Shown in pieces: positions 51,108-59,545 of a stretch of 64,000 nt of DNA (its first letter is position 1; each line of letters starts with the position of its first letter). Below the pieces are notes generated by a model. That model was given only the letters and a program-made list of their open reading frames with translations. It was not told the DNA's origin and did no database searches. The stretch lies in NCBI RefSeq assembly GCF_020529025.1, contig NZ_JACNMM010000010.1:1-64000 (forward strand), in the 5' to 3' direction. The stretch comes from Oceaniglobus trochenteri. GTDB taxonomy: Bacteria; Pseudomonadota; Alphaproteobacteria; Rhodobacterales; Rhodobacteraceae. The translations under genes were made by a program, and so were the position numbers.

Positions 51108-52984
51108 GCAGCACCGAATTCCGCAAGGACCTGTTCGCCGACGAACGCGACGACACATTGAAAGAGATCGGCAAGCCCACGATACGGCAGGATATTCTGG
51201 GCCATGTCACCGGGCGCACAAAGTATTTCGACGATCACCTGTTTGATGGTCTGCTGCACATGCGCGCCGTGCGCTCGCCGCACCATCACGCCCGTATCCG
51301 CCGTATCGACACCGAGGCCGCCGCGCGAATGCCCGGGGTGCGCCGGGTGGTGACGGCGAAGGATGTTCCGGTAAACCTCAACACCCTGCTCAGCCTGATC
51401 AATTTCGGCCGCGACGATGAACCGCTTTGCGCCCATGACAAGGTGCGCTTTTTGGGCGAAACCGTCGCCTGGATCATCGCCGACACCGAACGCGAGGCCC
51501 GCGATGCCGTGGCGCAGGTGCGCGTGGATTACGAACCGCTTCCCCATGTTCTGGACGTGGAAGAGGCGCTGAAGCCCGACGCGCCGGTGGTGAACGAGGT
51601 CTATCCAAACAACACCTTCGATTATCACGGCAAATACGACCACCAGAAGCTGCGCTTTGGCGATGTGAACGCCGCCTTTGCCCGGGCCGATCACGTGATC
51701 GAGGCCGAATACCAGATGTCGCCCATCGAACAGGCGCCCATCGAAACCTGCGGGGCCATCGCCGCGCCCGAACAGAACGGGCGCTTCGTCTGCCACACCA
51801 ACACCCAGGCGCTGTTCTTTTCCCTCGGCACCACGGCAAAGCTGCTGGATACGCCTTCGTCACGGCTGCACTTCATCGGCGGCACCGCCGGCGGCGGGTT
51901 CGGCGGCAAGGTGGATTCCATCGTCGAACCGACCGCCGTTCTGGGGGCCATGCTGACCGGGCGGCCGGTGAAATTCGCCTGGGACAGGTACGAGGAAATG
52001 CAGGTGGGCGCGCCCCGCGGCGGCGAACGCTGGCGCATCAAGGACGGGGTGATGCGGGACGGCACGATCATCGCGCGGGAATTCACCGGTTTCTTCGATT
52101 CCGGCGCCTATATGCGGCTGTCGCCCTATGCAATCATCAAGGGCACCGGGCATCTGCCGGGGCCCTATTCGATTCCGAACGTCGCCAGCAACGTCTATTG
52201 CGTGGTGGCGAACCGCACGCCCGCCACCGCCATGCGCGGTTTCGGAATCACGGCGGTGGATTTTTCCATCGAATGCCACATGGACCGGGTGGCCGAGGCG
52301 GTGGGCATGAACCCGATCGAGCTGCGCATCCTCAATGCCTATCGCGACGGCGACATGAAGGCACATCGGCGGAAGGCCAAGAACACCGCCCTGATCGAAT
52401 GCTGCCAGGTGGCGGCGGGCAAGGCGGGTTGGTCGATTTCCGCCGATGCCATGGCCCAAAGCTCGCTTCGGGGCGGCGGTCTGGGCGAACGCGGCGCAAT
52501 CCCGGAAACCGCTACCGATGAAGAGGGGCGGATCGGGGAACGGCGCGCCGGGCGCACCCGCGACACCGCGCCATCGCGTCAACCGACGGGCCGGGTGCCT
52601 GCGGGCCATGCCGGGCAGGCGGTAACTGCCGCGCCGGTGCAGAACCCCGATATGGAGATCGAGATCGAGAGGATCGGCCACCGCATTGCCGCCCAGCAGG
52701 GCGCGGCCCCGGCACCCCGTGCGCCGCAACCACCCGCAGGCCAGCCCACGCCGCCACGCGCGGCCCCGCCCGCCGCCGCACCGCAATCGTCCTATGCCCC
52801 GCCGCCCAGCCCGCAGGCCACGGCGCCGACCTACCAGCAGCCTCCGGCACCGACGCCACCGCCCGCGCCAACACCACCCACGCCGCCGGCGGCAAGCGAA
52901 CCCTATAAACCCGAGCAACCGTTCAGCCGCGGCGTCAACCGCCCCGGCACCTCGCGGTTCCTCTCTGGCACGCGGAGGCGCTGA
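51104..52984 (+). CDS. N-terminal half of a split molybdenum hydroxylase large subunit, with Pro-rich tail
   Basis: 626 residues. Residues 1-450 match the first half of xanthine-dehydrogenase/CoxL large subunits: IRQDILGHVTGRTKYFDDH, RSPHHHARIRRIDTE, FLGETVAWIIADTE, then the Mo-cofactor segment FIGGTAGGGFGGKVDS and the active-site loop TPATAMRGFGI (compare AYRGAG of form-II enzymes). At the usual junction (AAGKAGWSISADAM) the family match ends. About 165 disordered residues rich in Pro, Ala and Gln follow, and the gene stops; the missing half begins one base later. This is an in-frame, two-gene split rather than a frameshift, because the tail is long, low-complexity and unrelated to the domain. 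Confidence 0.88.
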   Translation: MSSTEFRKDLFADERDDTLKEIGKPTIRQDILGHVTGRTKYFDDHLFDGLLHMRAVRSPHHHARIRRIDTEAAARMPGVRRVVTAKDVPVNLNTLLSLINFGRDDEPLCAHDKVRFLGETVAWIIADTEREARDAVAQVRVDYEPLPHVLDVEEALKPDAPVVNEVYPNNTFDYHGKYDHQKLRFGDVNAAFARADHVIEAEYQMSPIEQAPIETCGAIAAPEQNGRFVCHTNTQALFFSLGTTAKLLDTPSSRLHFIGGTAGGGFGGKVDSIVEPTAVLGAMLTGRPVKFAWDRYEEMQVGAPRGGERWRIKDGVMRDGTIIAREFTGFFDSGAYMRLSPYAIIKGTGHLPGPYSIPNVASNVYCVVANRTPATAMRGFGITAVDFSIECHMDRVAEAVGMNPIELRILNAYRDGDMKAHRRKAKNTALIECCQVAAGKAGWSISADAMAQSSLRGGGLGERGAIPETATDEEGRIGERRAGRTRDTAPSRQPTGRVPAGHAGQAVTAAPVQNPDMEIEIERIGHRIAAQQGAAPAPRAPQPPAGQPTPPRAAPPAAAPQSSYAPPPSPQATAPTYQQPPAPTPPPAPTPPTPPAASEPYKPEQPFSRGVNRPGTSRFLSGTRRR

Positions 52985-52985
52985 C

Positions 52986-54008
52986 ATGGCCATTCACAAG
53001 GGGCGCGGTTTCGCCTGCATCAACTATCCCATCGGCATGAACCTGGGCGGCGATCCAGCGCAAGCGCTGGTGCATTCCACGCCCGACGGCAAGTTCATGG
53101 TCGCCCTTTCGGCCATCGACCTGGGGCAGGGGATGAAATCGGTCACCCGCCAGATCGCCAGCGAAACCCTGGGCGTCCCGGTCGAGGATGTCTATGTCGA
53201 CACCGCCGACAGCGACACCGGCCCCCACGACATGGGGTCTTTCGCATCGCGCGGCACCCATCGCGTCGGCAACGCCGTGATCCGCGCCAGTGCCGAGGCC
53301 CGCAAGCAGATGCTTGAGGCGGCGGCCGAAGAGCTTGAGGTGAACGCCAGCGATCTTGACACCGACGGCAAGGGCAACATCCACGTCAAGGGCGCGCCCT
53401 CCCGCAGCATCACCGTGGCCGATACCGCCATGGCCGCGCAGTTCAAGCAGGGGCGCACCCTGGCCGGGCGCGGGATCTTCCTGATCCCGCCCTCGGACGC
53501 CGACGCCGAAACCGGGGAAATGACACCGGTGACATGTTTCGCCCATGCGGCCCTGGTGATCGATCTGGAGGTGGACGACGAAACCGGTGATGTCGAGGTG
53601 AAAGAGATCAACTCGGCCTATGAGGTGGGGCGCGCGCTGAACCCGAAACTGGTGGAACAGCAGTTGATCGGCGGCGCCTGGATGGGGGTGTCGCACGCGC
53701 TTTATGAAACTACCGAACCGCAATATCCCAAGCGCGATCACGGCCCGCAGGATTTCAACACCTACCTGATGCCGGGGCCGGGGCAGATCGTGCCCCACAA
53801 CATCGCCGTGCTGGAACGCCCGGCCGAGGATGCGCCCTTTGGCGGCAAGGGGCCGGGCGAGATGTGCGCCAACCCGGTGCTGCCTGCCGTGGCCAATGCG
53901 ATCTACAACGCCGTTGGCATACGCTGTGACCGCCTGCCCATCACGCCCGAGAAAATCCTGCGCGGGCTGCGGGCCAATGGCGGCGCGCGCCCGCAACAGG
54001 TGCGCTAG
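52986..54008 (+). CDS. C-terminal half of a split molybdenum hydroxylase large subunit
   Basis: 340 residues from ATG 52986 (MAIHKGRGFACINYPIGMNLGG), corresponding to the segment that normally follows the first Mo-cofactor domain. It carries DLGQGMKSVTRQIASETLGVPVEDVYV, GSFASRGTHRVGNAV, and the catalytic-Glu motif FGGKGPGEMCANPV. Cofactor-binding and catalytic residues are therefore shared between two polypeptides that must associate. An in-frame upstream reading through the Pro-rich part of the preceding gene is spurious. Confidence 0.88.
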   Translation: MAIHKGRGFACINYPIGMNLGGDPAQALVHSTPDGKFMVALSAIDLGQGMKSVTRQIASETLGVPVEDVYVDTADSDTGPHDMGSFASRGTHRVGNAVIRASAEARKQMLEAAAEELEVNASDLDTDGKGNIHVKGAPSRSITVADTAMAAQFKQGRTLAGRGIFLIPPSDADAETGEMTPVTCFAHAALVIDLEVDDETGDVEVKEINSAYEVGRALNPKLVEQQLIGGAWMGVSHALYETTEPQYPKRDHGPQDFNTYLMPGPGQIVPHNIAVLERPAEDAPFGGKGPGEMCANPVLPAVANAIYNAVGIRCDRLPITPEKILRGLRANGGARPQQVR

Positions 54009-54890
54009 GTGGCGGTGCGCGCCAATATCGCCGGGCTGAGCAGCCCCGAGGCGTTGCAGCGCGCGCTGGTCGATGCCCAGTACCTGGCCGACGATGCCCT
54101 TGCCACGTCAAGCTATCTTGCCCTGGCCCTGGGCAAGCCGATGTTGCTGGAGGGGGCGCCGGGCGTGGGCAAGACCGAGGCGGCGAAGGCCCTGGGTGGC
54201 GTGCTGGGCCGGCAGGTGATCCGGCTTCAGTGCTTTGAAGGCATCGACGCGGCGGCAGCACTTTATGAGTGGAACTATCCCCGCCAGATGCTGGCGATCC
54301 GGCAGGCGGGGCAGGATCATCTGAACCTCTACGGGGAGGAGTTCCTTTTGGAACGCCCCTTGCTGACCGCTTTAAGAAACCCCGCCACCTCGTTGTTGTT
54401 GATAGATGAAATCGACCGCGCCGATCACGAGTTCGAGGCCTTCCTTCTTGAATTCCTGTCGGATTTCACCATTTCCATCCCCGAAACCGGCACCGTGCGC
54501 GCCATGCAGCCGCCGGTGGTGGTGCTGACCAGCAACCGCACCCGCGACCTGCACGAGGCCTTGCGCCGCCGCTGCGTCTATCACTGGATCGACTATCCCC
54601 ATCCCGCGCTCGAGGCGCAGATCGTCATGGCCCGCGCGTCGCGCGTGGCGCAGGCGACGGCGGATGCCGTGGTGGCCAGCGTGAACGCCCTGCGTGCCGA
54701 ACCTCTGGCCAAGCCGCCGGGCGTGGCCGAAACCATCGAATGGGCCGAGGCGGCAACGCTGTTGAACGGGCAGGGCGCGCGCTGGCCCGATGCCTTCCGC
54801 CGGGCCATCGGCGTTGCGGTCAAGGATCACGATGACATGGCCTATCTGGCCCCCCGCCTTGACGGCCTTCTGCCCGGAGAGGCCGCATGA
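54009..54890 (+). CDS. MoxR-family AAA+ ATPase (CoxD-like maturation factor)
   Basis: 293 residues starting at GTG 54009, immediately after the upstream stop. Walker A EGAPGVGKTEAAKAL near 50, Walker B LLLIDEIDRADHEFEAFLLEFLSDF, sensor 1 VVLTSNRTRDLHEALRRRC with arginine fingers. In CO-dehydrogenase clusters CoxD, a MoxR-type ATPase, with the VWA protein CoxE matures the Mo active site. The same gene pair lies here directly after the large-subunit halves. It overlaps the VWA gene by 4 bases. Confidence 0.9.
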   Translation: MAVRANIAGLSSPEALQRALVDAQYLADDALATSSYLALALGKPMLLEGAPGVGKTEAAKALGGVLGRQVIRLQCFEGIDAAAALYEWNYPRQMLAIRQAGQDHLNLYGEEFLLERPLLTALRNPATSLLLIDEIDRADHEFEAFLLEFLSDFTISIPETGTVRAMQPPVVVLTSNRTRDLHEALRRRCVYHWIDYPHPALEAQIVMARASRVAQATADAVVASVNALRAEPLAKPPGVAETIEWAEAATLLNGQGARWPDAFRRAIGVAVKDHDDMAYLAPRLDGLLPGEAA

Positions 54891-55984
54891 CCCTGCCGCG
54901 CGCCCTGTCGCCCTTCGTCGGCTTTGCCCAGGCGCTGCGCCAGGCAGGCTTTGCCGTGTCGCCCGACCAGACCGCCAGCTTCATCGAAGCGGTGGGCGTG
55001 CTTGGCCCCCGCGATCTGACCGATGTCTGGCGGGCAGGGCGGGCCTTGTTTTCGGTGCCGCCTGAACGGCTTGCGGAATATGACGCGCTGTTTCGCGCGA
55101 TCTTCCTGGGCCAGACGGTCGCCGCACCCGCCGAGGGCGAGGATGACAGCGTCGAGGCCTTCGAGCCGACGGGCGAGACGCAGGAGATCGAGGTTGGCCA
55201 GGACGAAAGCGAAGTGGGCGGCGAGGCGGTGACGGCCGAACGGCTGGGCCGGCGCGAACTGGCCACGCGCGACGATGACGCCGCGCTGGTGCAACTTCAT
55301 CGCGAGGTGCCGGGCGCGCTGCCGCGTCGCCTGTCCTATCGGCGCCAGCGAGCCAACCGGGGCACCCGGATGGACATGCGCCGCATCCTGCGCGAGGCGG
55401 CAAGGCGCGAAGGCGATGTGCTGCGCCTGTTCGAAACCCGCCGCAAGACGCGTCAGCGGCGGGTACTGCTGCTGATCGACGTGTCGGGGTCGATGAAGGA
55501 ACGTTCCGAAGCCTCTTTGCGGCTGGCCCATGCCGTGGTGCAGGTGGCCGACCGCGCCGAGGTCTTCACCCTCGGCACCCGGCTGACCCGTGTCACCGCC
55601 GCCCTGCGCCCCGCCGACAAGGCCCAGGCGCTGGAGCGGGCAGGGGCGCTGATCGCCGATTTCGACGGGGGAACGCGGATCGGCGAGGCGCTGGCCACCT
55701 ATCTGGCAGTGCCGCGCTTTGCCGGCTTTGCGCGGGGGGCTGCCGTGATCGTGCTGTCCGACGGGTTGGAGCGGGGCGATCCGGCGGCGATGGTGGATGC
55801 TGTCGCGCGGCTGTCGCGCATCGCCTGGCGGCTCGATTGGCTGACGCCGCTGGCCCGCGATCCGGATTATGCCCCGGAAACCGCAGGTCTCAAGGCGATC
55901 CTGCCACTGATCGATACCCTGGCCGACGGCGCCGATACCGCCGCCATCACCGACCACATCCTGAACCTGAGGCGTGCCGCATGA
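54887..55984 (+). CDS. VWA-domain protein (CoxE-like), MoxR partner
   Basis: 365 residues. An N-terminal helical region (LRQAGFAVSPDQTASFIEAVGVLGPRDLTDVWRAGRALF) and an acidic linker precede a C-terminal von Willebrand A domain with the metal-adhesion motif LLLIDVSGSMKERSEASLRLAH and the downstream FDGGTRIGEAL and VLSDGLERGD. CoxE-type proteins act with MoxR ATPases on a target enzyme. The 4-base overlaps on both sides put it firmly in the operon. Confidence 0.9.
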   Translation: MTLPRALSPFVGFAQALRQAGFAVSPDQTASFIEAVGVLGPRDLTDVWRAGRALFSVPPERLAEYDALFRAIFLGQTVAAPAEGEDDSVEAFEPTGETQEIEVGQDESEVGGEAVTAERLGRRELATRDDDAALVQLHREVPGALPRRLSYRRQRANRGTRMDMRRILREAARREGDVLRLFETRRKTRQRRVLLLIDVSGSMKERSEASLRLAHAVVQVADRAEVFTLGTRLTRVTAALRPADKAQALERAGALIADFDGGTRIGEALATYLAVPRFAGFARGAAVIVLSDGLERGDPAAMVDAVARLSRIAWRLDWLTPLARDPDYAPETAGLKAILPLIDTLADGADTAAITDHILNLRRAA

Positions 55985-56856
55985 TCGATGCCCATCACCA
56001 CATCTGGCTGCAAAAGGATCTGCCCTGGCTGCTTGGCCCCGAACAGCCGCGCATCTTCGGACCCTACCGCGCAATCATGCGCGATTACACCACCCGCGAA
56101 TACCTGGCCGACATCGCCGGAACGGGCATCGGGAAATCGGTTTACGTCCAGGCCAACTGGGCGCCCAACTGGTTCATGGACGAGGCGGCCTGGGTGCAGG
56201 AGCAAGGCGAGGAACACGGGTTGCCCGATGCCATCGTCGGCTATGCCGATTTCACCACTGGCGATGTGCGCGACCAGCTGGACAAGTTGAAGAAATACAA
56301 CCGCATGCGCGGCATTCGTCAGCAACTGCATTGGCATGAGAATCCGACCTACCGCTTTGCCCGCGACCCCGACCTGTGCCGCGATGAAACGGTGCAGAAG
56401 AACATCGCCCGTTTGGGGGATTACGGCTGGTCCTTCGATCTTCAGGTCTTTGCGCCGCAGATGGCGGGCGCGGTGGACCTGGCCCGTGCCTGTCCTCACA
56501 TCACCTTCATCCTGCAACATGCCGGAATGCTTGAGGATCTGTCGGACTCAGGGCGCAAGCAATGGCAGGACGGGATGAAGGCGCTGGCCGATTGCCCGAA
56601 CGTGGTGACAAAGCTCAGCGCCTTTGGCACCTTCATCCACCGCAACGATCCCGATTTCATCGAAGAGATGATCGTGACCACCGAAGGCATCTTCGGCGCC
56701 GAGCGGTGCATGTTCGGCAGCAACTTTCCCATCGAAAAGCTCTGGACCAGTTATACCGAGCTGTTCAACGCCTTCAGATCGGGCGCCAAATCACTGAGCA
56801 AAAAGAAACAATCCGCAATCTTCAACGACACGGCCGCCCGTGTCTACGGCATCTAG
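55981..56856 (+). CDS. Amidohydrolase-2 family (TIM-barrel) hydrolase
   Basis: 291 residues from ATG 55981, overlapping the VWA stop. The metal-binding HxH motif (IDAHHHIWLQKDLPWLLG) is at the start, ILQHAGMLEDLSD in the middle, and FGSNFPIEKLW near the end, where Asn replaces the Asp of FGSDWP, a variant seen in part of this family. Relatives include lactonases (for example 4-sulfomuconolactone or 2-pyrone-4,6-dicarboxylate hydrolases) and decarboxylases. A lactone or ring-opening step fits the neighbours. Readings upstream of 55981 lie inside the VWA gene. Confidence 0.87.
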   Translation: MIDAHHHIWLQKDLPWLLGPEQPRIFGPYRAIMRDYTTREYLADIAGTGIGKSVYVQANWAPNWFMDEAAWVQEQGEEHGLPDAIVGYADFTTGDVRDQLDKLKKYNRMRGIRQQLHWHENPTYRFARDPDLCRDETVQKNIARLGDYGWSFDLQVFAPQMAGAVDLARACPHITFILQHAGMLEDLSDSGRKQWQDGMKALADCPNVVTKLSAFGTFIHRNDPDFIEEMIVTTEGIFGAERCMFGSNFPIEKLWTSYTELFNAFRSGAKSLSKKKQSAIFNDTAARVYGI

Positions 56857-56867
56857 GGAGGGGCAGC

Positions 56868-57716
56868 ATGGCCTTGCAAATTCACGTTCTCGATTATGGC
56901 GACATCGAACTGGAAACCTCGTTCCTGGTTCTGGGCCATGAATGCGGTCGGGTGCGCCGGGTGCCGGTTTACGGCTTCTTGATCACCGGGGGCGAATATC
57001 CGGTCCTGGTCGATACCGGCTACCGCGACAATGCGATCATGGAAAGCCTGGGGATGCGGGGGCTGCAATTCCACGACAACATGATCGAAAACCAGCTGGC
57101 CAAGCACGGGCTGAAGCTGGGCGATATCCGCTATATCCTGCACACCCACCTGCATATCGACCACGCCGGGCAGGACGACAAGTTTCCGATGAACACCACC
57201 GTCGTCATCAACCGGCGCGAGATGGAGTTTTCGGTCAGCGGCATTATGTTTCCGCAATACCCAAAGCCCGACATCAAGCACCTGGTGGACCGCATCTATG
57301 AGCCCGAGGCGATGCGTTTCCTCGACCTCGACATCACCACGGCGGAAGAGATCATTCCCGGCGTCTGGTGCGAATATGCCGGTGGCCACACCGAGGGCAG
57401 CATGAACGTGGTGGTGGAGACCGCCGAGGGCCTGGCCTGTATCTGTGGCGACGTGATCTATGATTTCAACGACCAGATCGTGAACCATGTCTACACCAAC
57501 AACTGGATGGAACCGCGCGTCACCGGCAACCACAGCCAGTCGAAACGCGAGGAGAAGGGCGCGATCAAGAAGCTGCTGAACAACTACACTTTCCTTCTGC
57601 CCATCCACGACAAGCCCGCCAAGATCGAGCGCCAGAAGGTTGTCGGGCGGCTTGGCATGACGGTGCCGGGGCCGCTGACCCAGACGCTGCCCGACCGCCC
57701 CTGGTTCCCGGTCTGA
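56868..57716 (+). CDS. Metallo-beta-lactamase-fold hydrolase (AHL-lactonase-like)
   Basis: 282 residues from ATG 56868 behind GGGAGGGG. The dinuclear zinc motif HTHLHIDHAG lies near 94-103, with later ligands in AGGHTEGS, CGDVIYD and LPIHDKP. The N-terminal YGFLITGGEYPVLVDTGY and overall length resemble AiiA/AttM-type N-acyl-homoserine lactonases. In this cluster a different lactone or ester produced after Mo-hydroxylase oxidation is equally likely. It lies 11 bases after the amidohydrolase and 3 before the next gene. Confidence 0.87.
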   Translation: MALQIHVLDYGDIELETSFLVLGHECGRVRRVPVYGFLITGGEYPVLVDTGYRDNAIMESLGMRGLQFHDNMIENQLAKHGLKLGDIRYILHTHLHIDHAGQDDKFPMNTTVVINRREMEFSVSGIMFPQYPKPDIKHLVDRIYEPEAMRFLDLDITTAEEIIPGVWCEYAGGHTEGSMNVVVETAEGLACICGDVIYDFNDQIVNHVYTNNWMEPRVTGNHSQSKREEKGAIKKLLNNYTFLLPIHDKPAKIERQKVVGRLGMTVPGPLTQTLPDRPWFPV

Positions 57717-57719
57717 GCC

Positions 57720-59321
57720 ATGGGCCACACTGCCATCTCCGACAGCTTCCGCGCCATCATCGACGAACACGAACCGGTGCGCCAGCTGGCCACCGGGTTC
57801 ATCTTTACCGAGGGGCCGCTGTGGCATCCGGTGGATCAATCGCTGATCTTCTCGGACATGCCGGGCGACGTGCGGCGTCAGTACGTGCCGGGGCAGGGCG
57901 TGCGTGAAATCGCAAGGCCCAGCAACAAGGGCAACGGCATGACCTATGATGCCGGGTTGAACCTGCTGGTCTGCGAACATGCCACCTCGTCGGTGGTGCG
58001 GCTGCGCCCGGATGGCACGCGCGAGGTGCTGTGTTCGCATTTCCAGGGGCGCGAGTTGAACAGCCCCAACGATATTGTCGTCGGCAATGACGGCGCGATC
58101 TGGTTCACCGATCCCACCTATGGCCGGCTGGAACATTTCGGCGTGCCGCGTCCGACGCAACTGGGCTTTCAGGGCGTCTACCGTCTTCCACCCGGTCACC
58201 AGCCTGGTGCAGAACCTGAACTTGTGGTAGACAAGTACCTGTTTTCACAGCCAAATGGCCTATGCTTTTCACCGTGTCAGCGCTGGATGTGGGTGAACGA
58301 TACCGATCAGGCGAACATCCGCATGTTCGACGTGGTGAACGGGCGGCTTGAGAATGGCCGGGTCTTCGCCGGTGGCATCAAGGACGATCTGAAACCCGGC
58401 GTGCCCGACGGAATGAAGGCCGACAGCAAGGGCAACCTTTACGTCACCGCGCCCGGGGGGATCTGGGTCTATTCCTTCCATGGAGAGCTGATCGGCAAGA
58501 TTTCCTGTCCCGAGATGGTGGCGAATTTCCACTGGGGCGGCCCGGATTGGAGCACGCTGTACCTCTGCGCCATGACCTCGCTTTATTCGGTGCAGACGCG
58601 GGCGAAGGGGCGCGACGAACCCTTCATGTATCCGGTTGTGCAACCGCCACGTCGGGTACAGGCGCAGGCTCCGCAAACCGTCCCGGCAGCACCTTCGCTG
58701 ATAACGCACCCGGTGGAACAACCCATCATTGCGTCGCGTAGCGCCTTGATCTTGCAGGATCTTCAGAACGACGTGATCATCGACGGCGGCGCCTTTGCGG
58801 CATCGGGTTCGCCGGAGCACGCCCGCAGCCAGAAGGTGCTGGCCAATGCGGCGCGGCTGGCGGCGGCGGCAAGGGCACAGGGCGTGATGGTGGTGCATGT
58901 CTGGATGGTCTGTGAACCGGGGCATCCGTACCTGGCGCAGCACGCCGACCTGATGCGCGGGCTCAAGGGCGAGAACGCGCTGGTGCGCGGCACCTGGGGC
59001 GTGAAACCGGCACCGGGCATCGAACCGCAGCCCGGCGATCTGATTGTCGAGAAAATGTCGATGAGCGCATGGGAAACCTCCCGTCTGGAAAGTTATCTGC
59101 ACCACGGCGGGCGCGACACGATCATCAACTGCGGCGCCTGGACGAACATGAGCGTCGAACACACGGCACGTACCGCCGCTGACAAGGGGTTTCGCGTCAT
59201 CGTGCCCGAAGATGCCTGTTCGTCGATGAACGCCGACTGGCACGCGGCATCCATCAACTATGCGATGCAGAACGTCGCAACGGTCACCACGACCGACGCG
59301 ATCCTTGCAAAACTGGCCTGA
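57720..59321 (+). CDS. Fusion: SMP-30/gluconolactonase + isochorismatase-like hydrolase
   Basis: 533 residues in one frame. Residues 1-305 are an SMP-30 beta-propeller lactonase with metal-ligand positions Glu31 (TEGPLWHP), Asn179 (SQPNGLCFS) and Asp230 (GVPDGMKAD). A Pro-rich linker (~305-335) leads to an isochorismatase-like domain (340-530): Asp347 (LILQDLQND) and Lys445 (LIVEKMSMSAW) of the usual Asp-Lys-Cys triad are kept, but the nucleophile Cys is Ser478 (WTNMSVEHTARTA). The second domain is thus not a standard cysteine amidohydrolase and may perform vinyl-ether-type hydrolysis or be altered. Last gene of the long run. Confidence 0.87.
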   Translation: MGHTAISDSFRAIIDEHEPVRQLATGFIFTEGPLWHPVDQSLIFSDMPGDVRRQYVPGQGVREIARPSNKGNGMTYDAGLNLLVCEHATSSVVRLRPDGTREVLCSHFQGRELNSPNDIVVGNDGAIWFTDPTYGRLEHFGVPRPTQLGFQGVYRLPPGHQPGAEPELVVDKYLFSQPNGLCFSPCQRWMWVNDTDQANIRMFDVVNGRLENGRVFAGGIKDDLKPGVPDGMKADSKGNLYVTAPGGIWVYSFHGELIGKISCPEMVANFHWGGPDWSTLYLCAMTSLYSVQTRAKGRDEPFMYPVVQPPRRVQAQAPQTVPAAPSLITHPVEQPIIASRSALILQDLQNDVIIDGGAFAASGSPEHARSQKVLANAARLAAAARAQGVMVVHVWMVCEPGHPYLAQHADLMRGLKGENALVRGTWGVKPAPGIEPQPGDLIVEKMSMSAWETSRLESYLHHGGRDTIINCGAWTNMSVEHTARTAADKGFRVIVPEDACSSMNADWHAASINYAMQNVATVTTTDAILAKLA

Positions 59322-59340
59322 AGGGGGGCCGCTCGGTGGG

Positions 59341-59355
59341 TTAACAGAATCTTAA
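59341..59355 (+). promoter_or_regulatory. CtrA-type binding site TTAA-N7-TTAA before aroQ-luxR
   Basis: TTAA (59341-59344), CAGAATC, TTAA (59352-59355) matches the full alphaproteobacterial CtrA consensus. It is in an AT-rich island 190 bases before aroQ and just after the end of the catabolic cluster. Confidence 0.6.
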
Positions 59356-59426
59356 TAATCGGTATTATGTGTATTTTAGACGTGACGAAACACTGATGAA
59401 CCCCTGACAAGGCCGTGCTATACAAG

Positions 59427-59456
59427 GACAAAGCCGATCCTTCGATCGGATTTGTC
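59427..59456 (+). repeat. 13-bp imperfect inverted repeat before aroQ
   Basis: GACAAAGCCGATC and GATCGGATTTGTC pair at 12 of 13 positions around CTTC. It could be a leader hairpin or a LuxR-type dimer operator, 90 bases before the aroQ start. Confidence 0.6.
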
Positions 59457-59545
59457 ACCCCTGCGTCGTGATTTCCGGCCAAACGGTCTCGACAGCGTGG
59501 CGGGCGCGCGGCTAATTGCAATGGCACAGTATAGGAAAGCAACAG

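Noticed and set aside
51104-54008. Frameshift or pseudogene explanation for the two large-subunit genes
   Set aside because: The first gene continues 165 codons past the domain with an unrelated Pro-rich tail, the second has its own ATG one base after the stop, and no simple single-base change would rejoin conserved sequence.
56868-57716. Calling the MBL protein a quorum-quenching AHL lactonase
   Set aside because: Zinc motif and length fit, but so do other lactonases and esterases, and the gene lies inside a catabolic operon. Kept as AHL-lactonase-like only.
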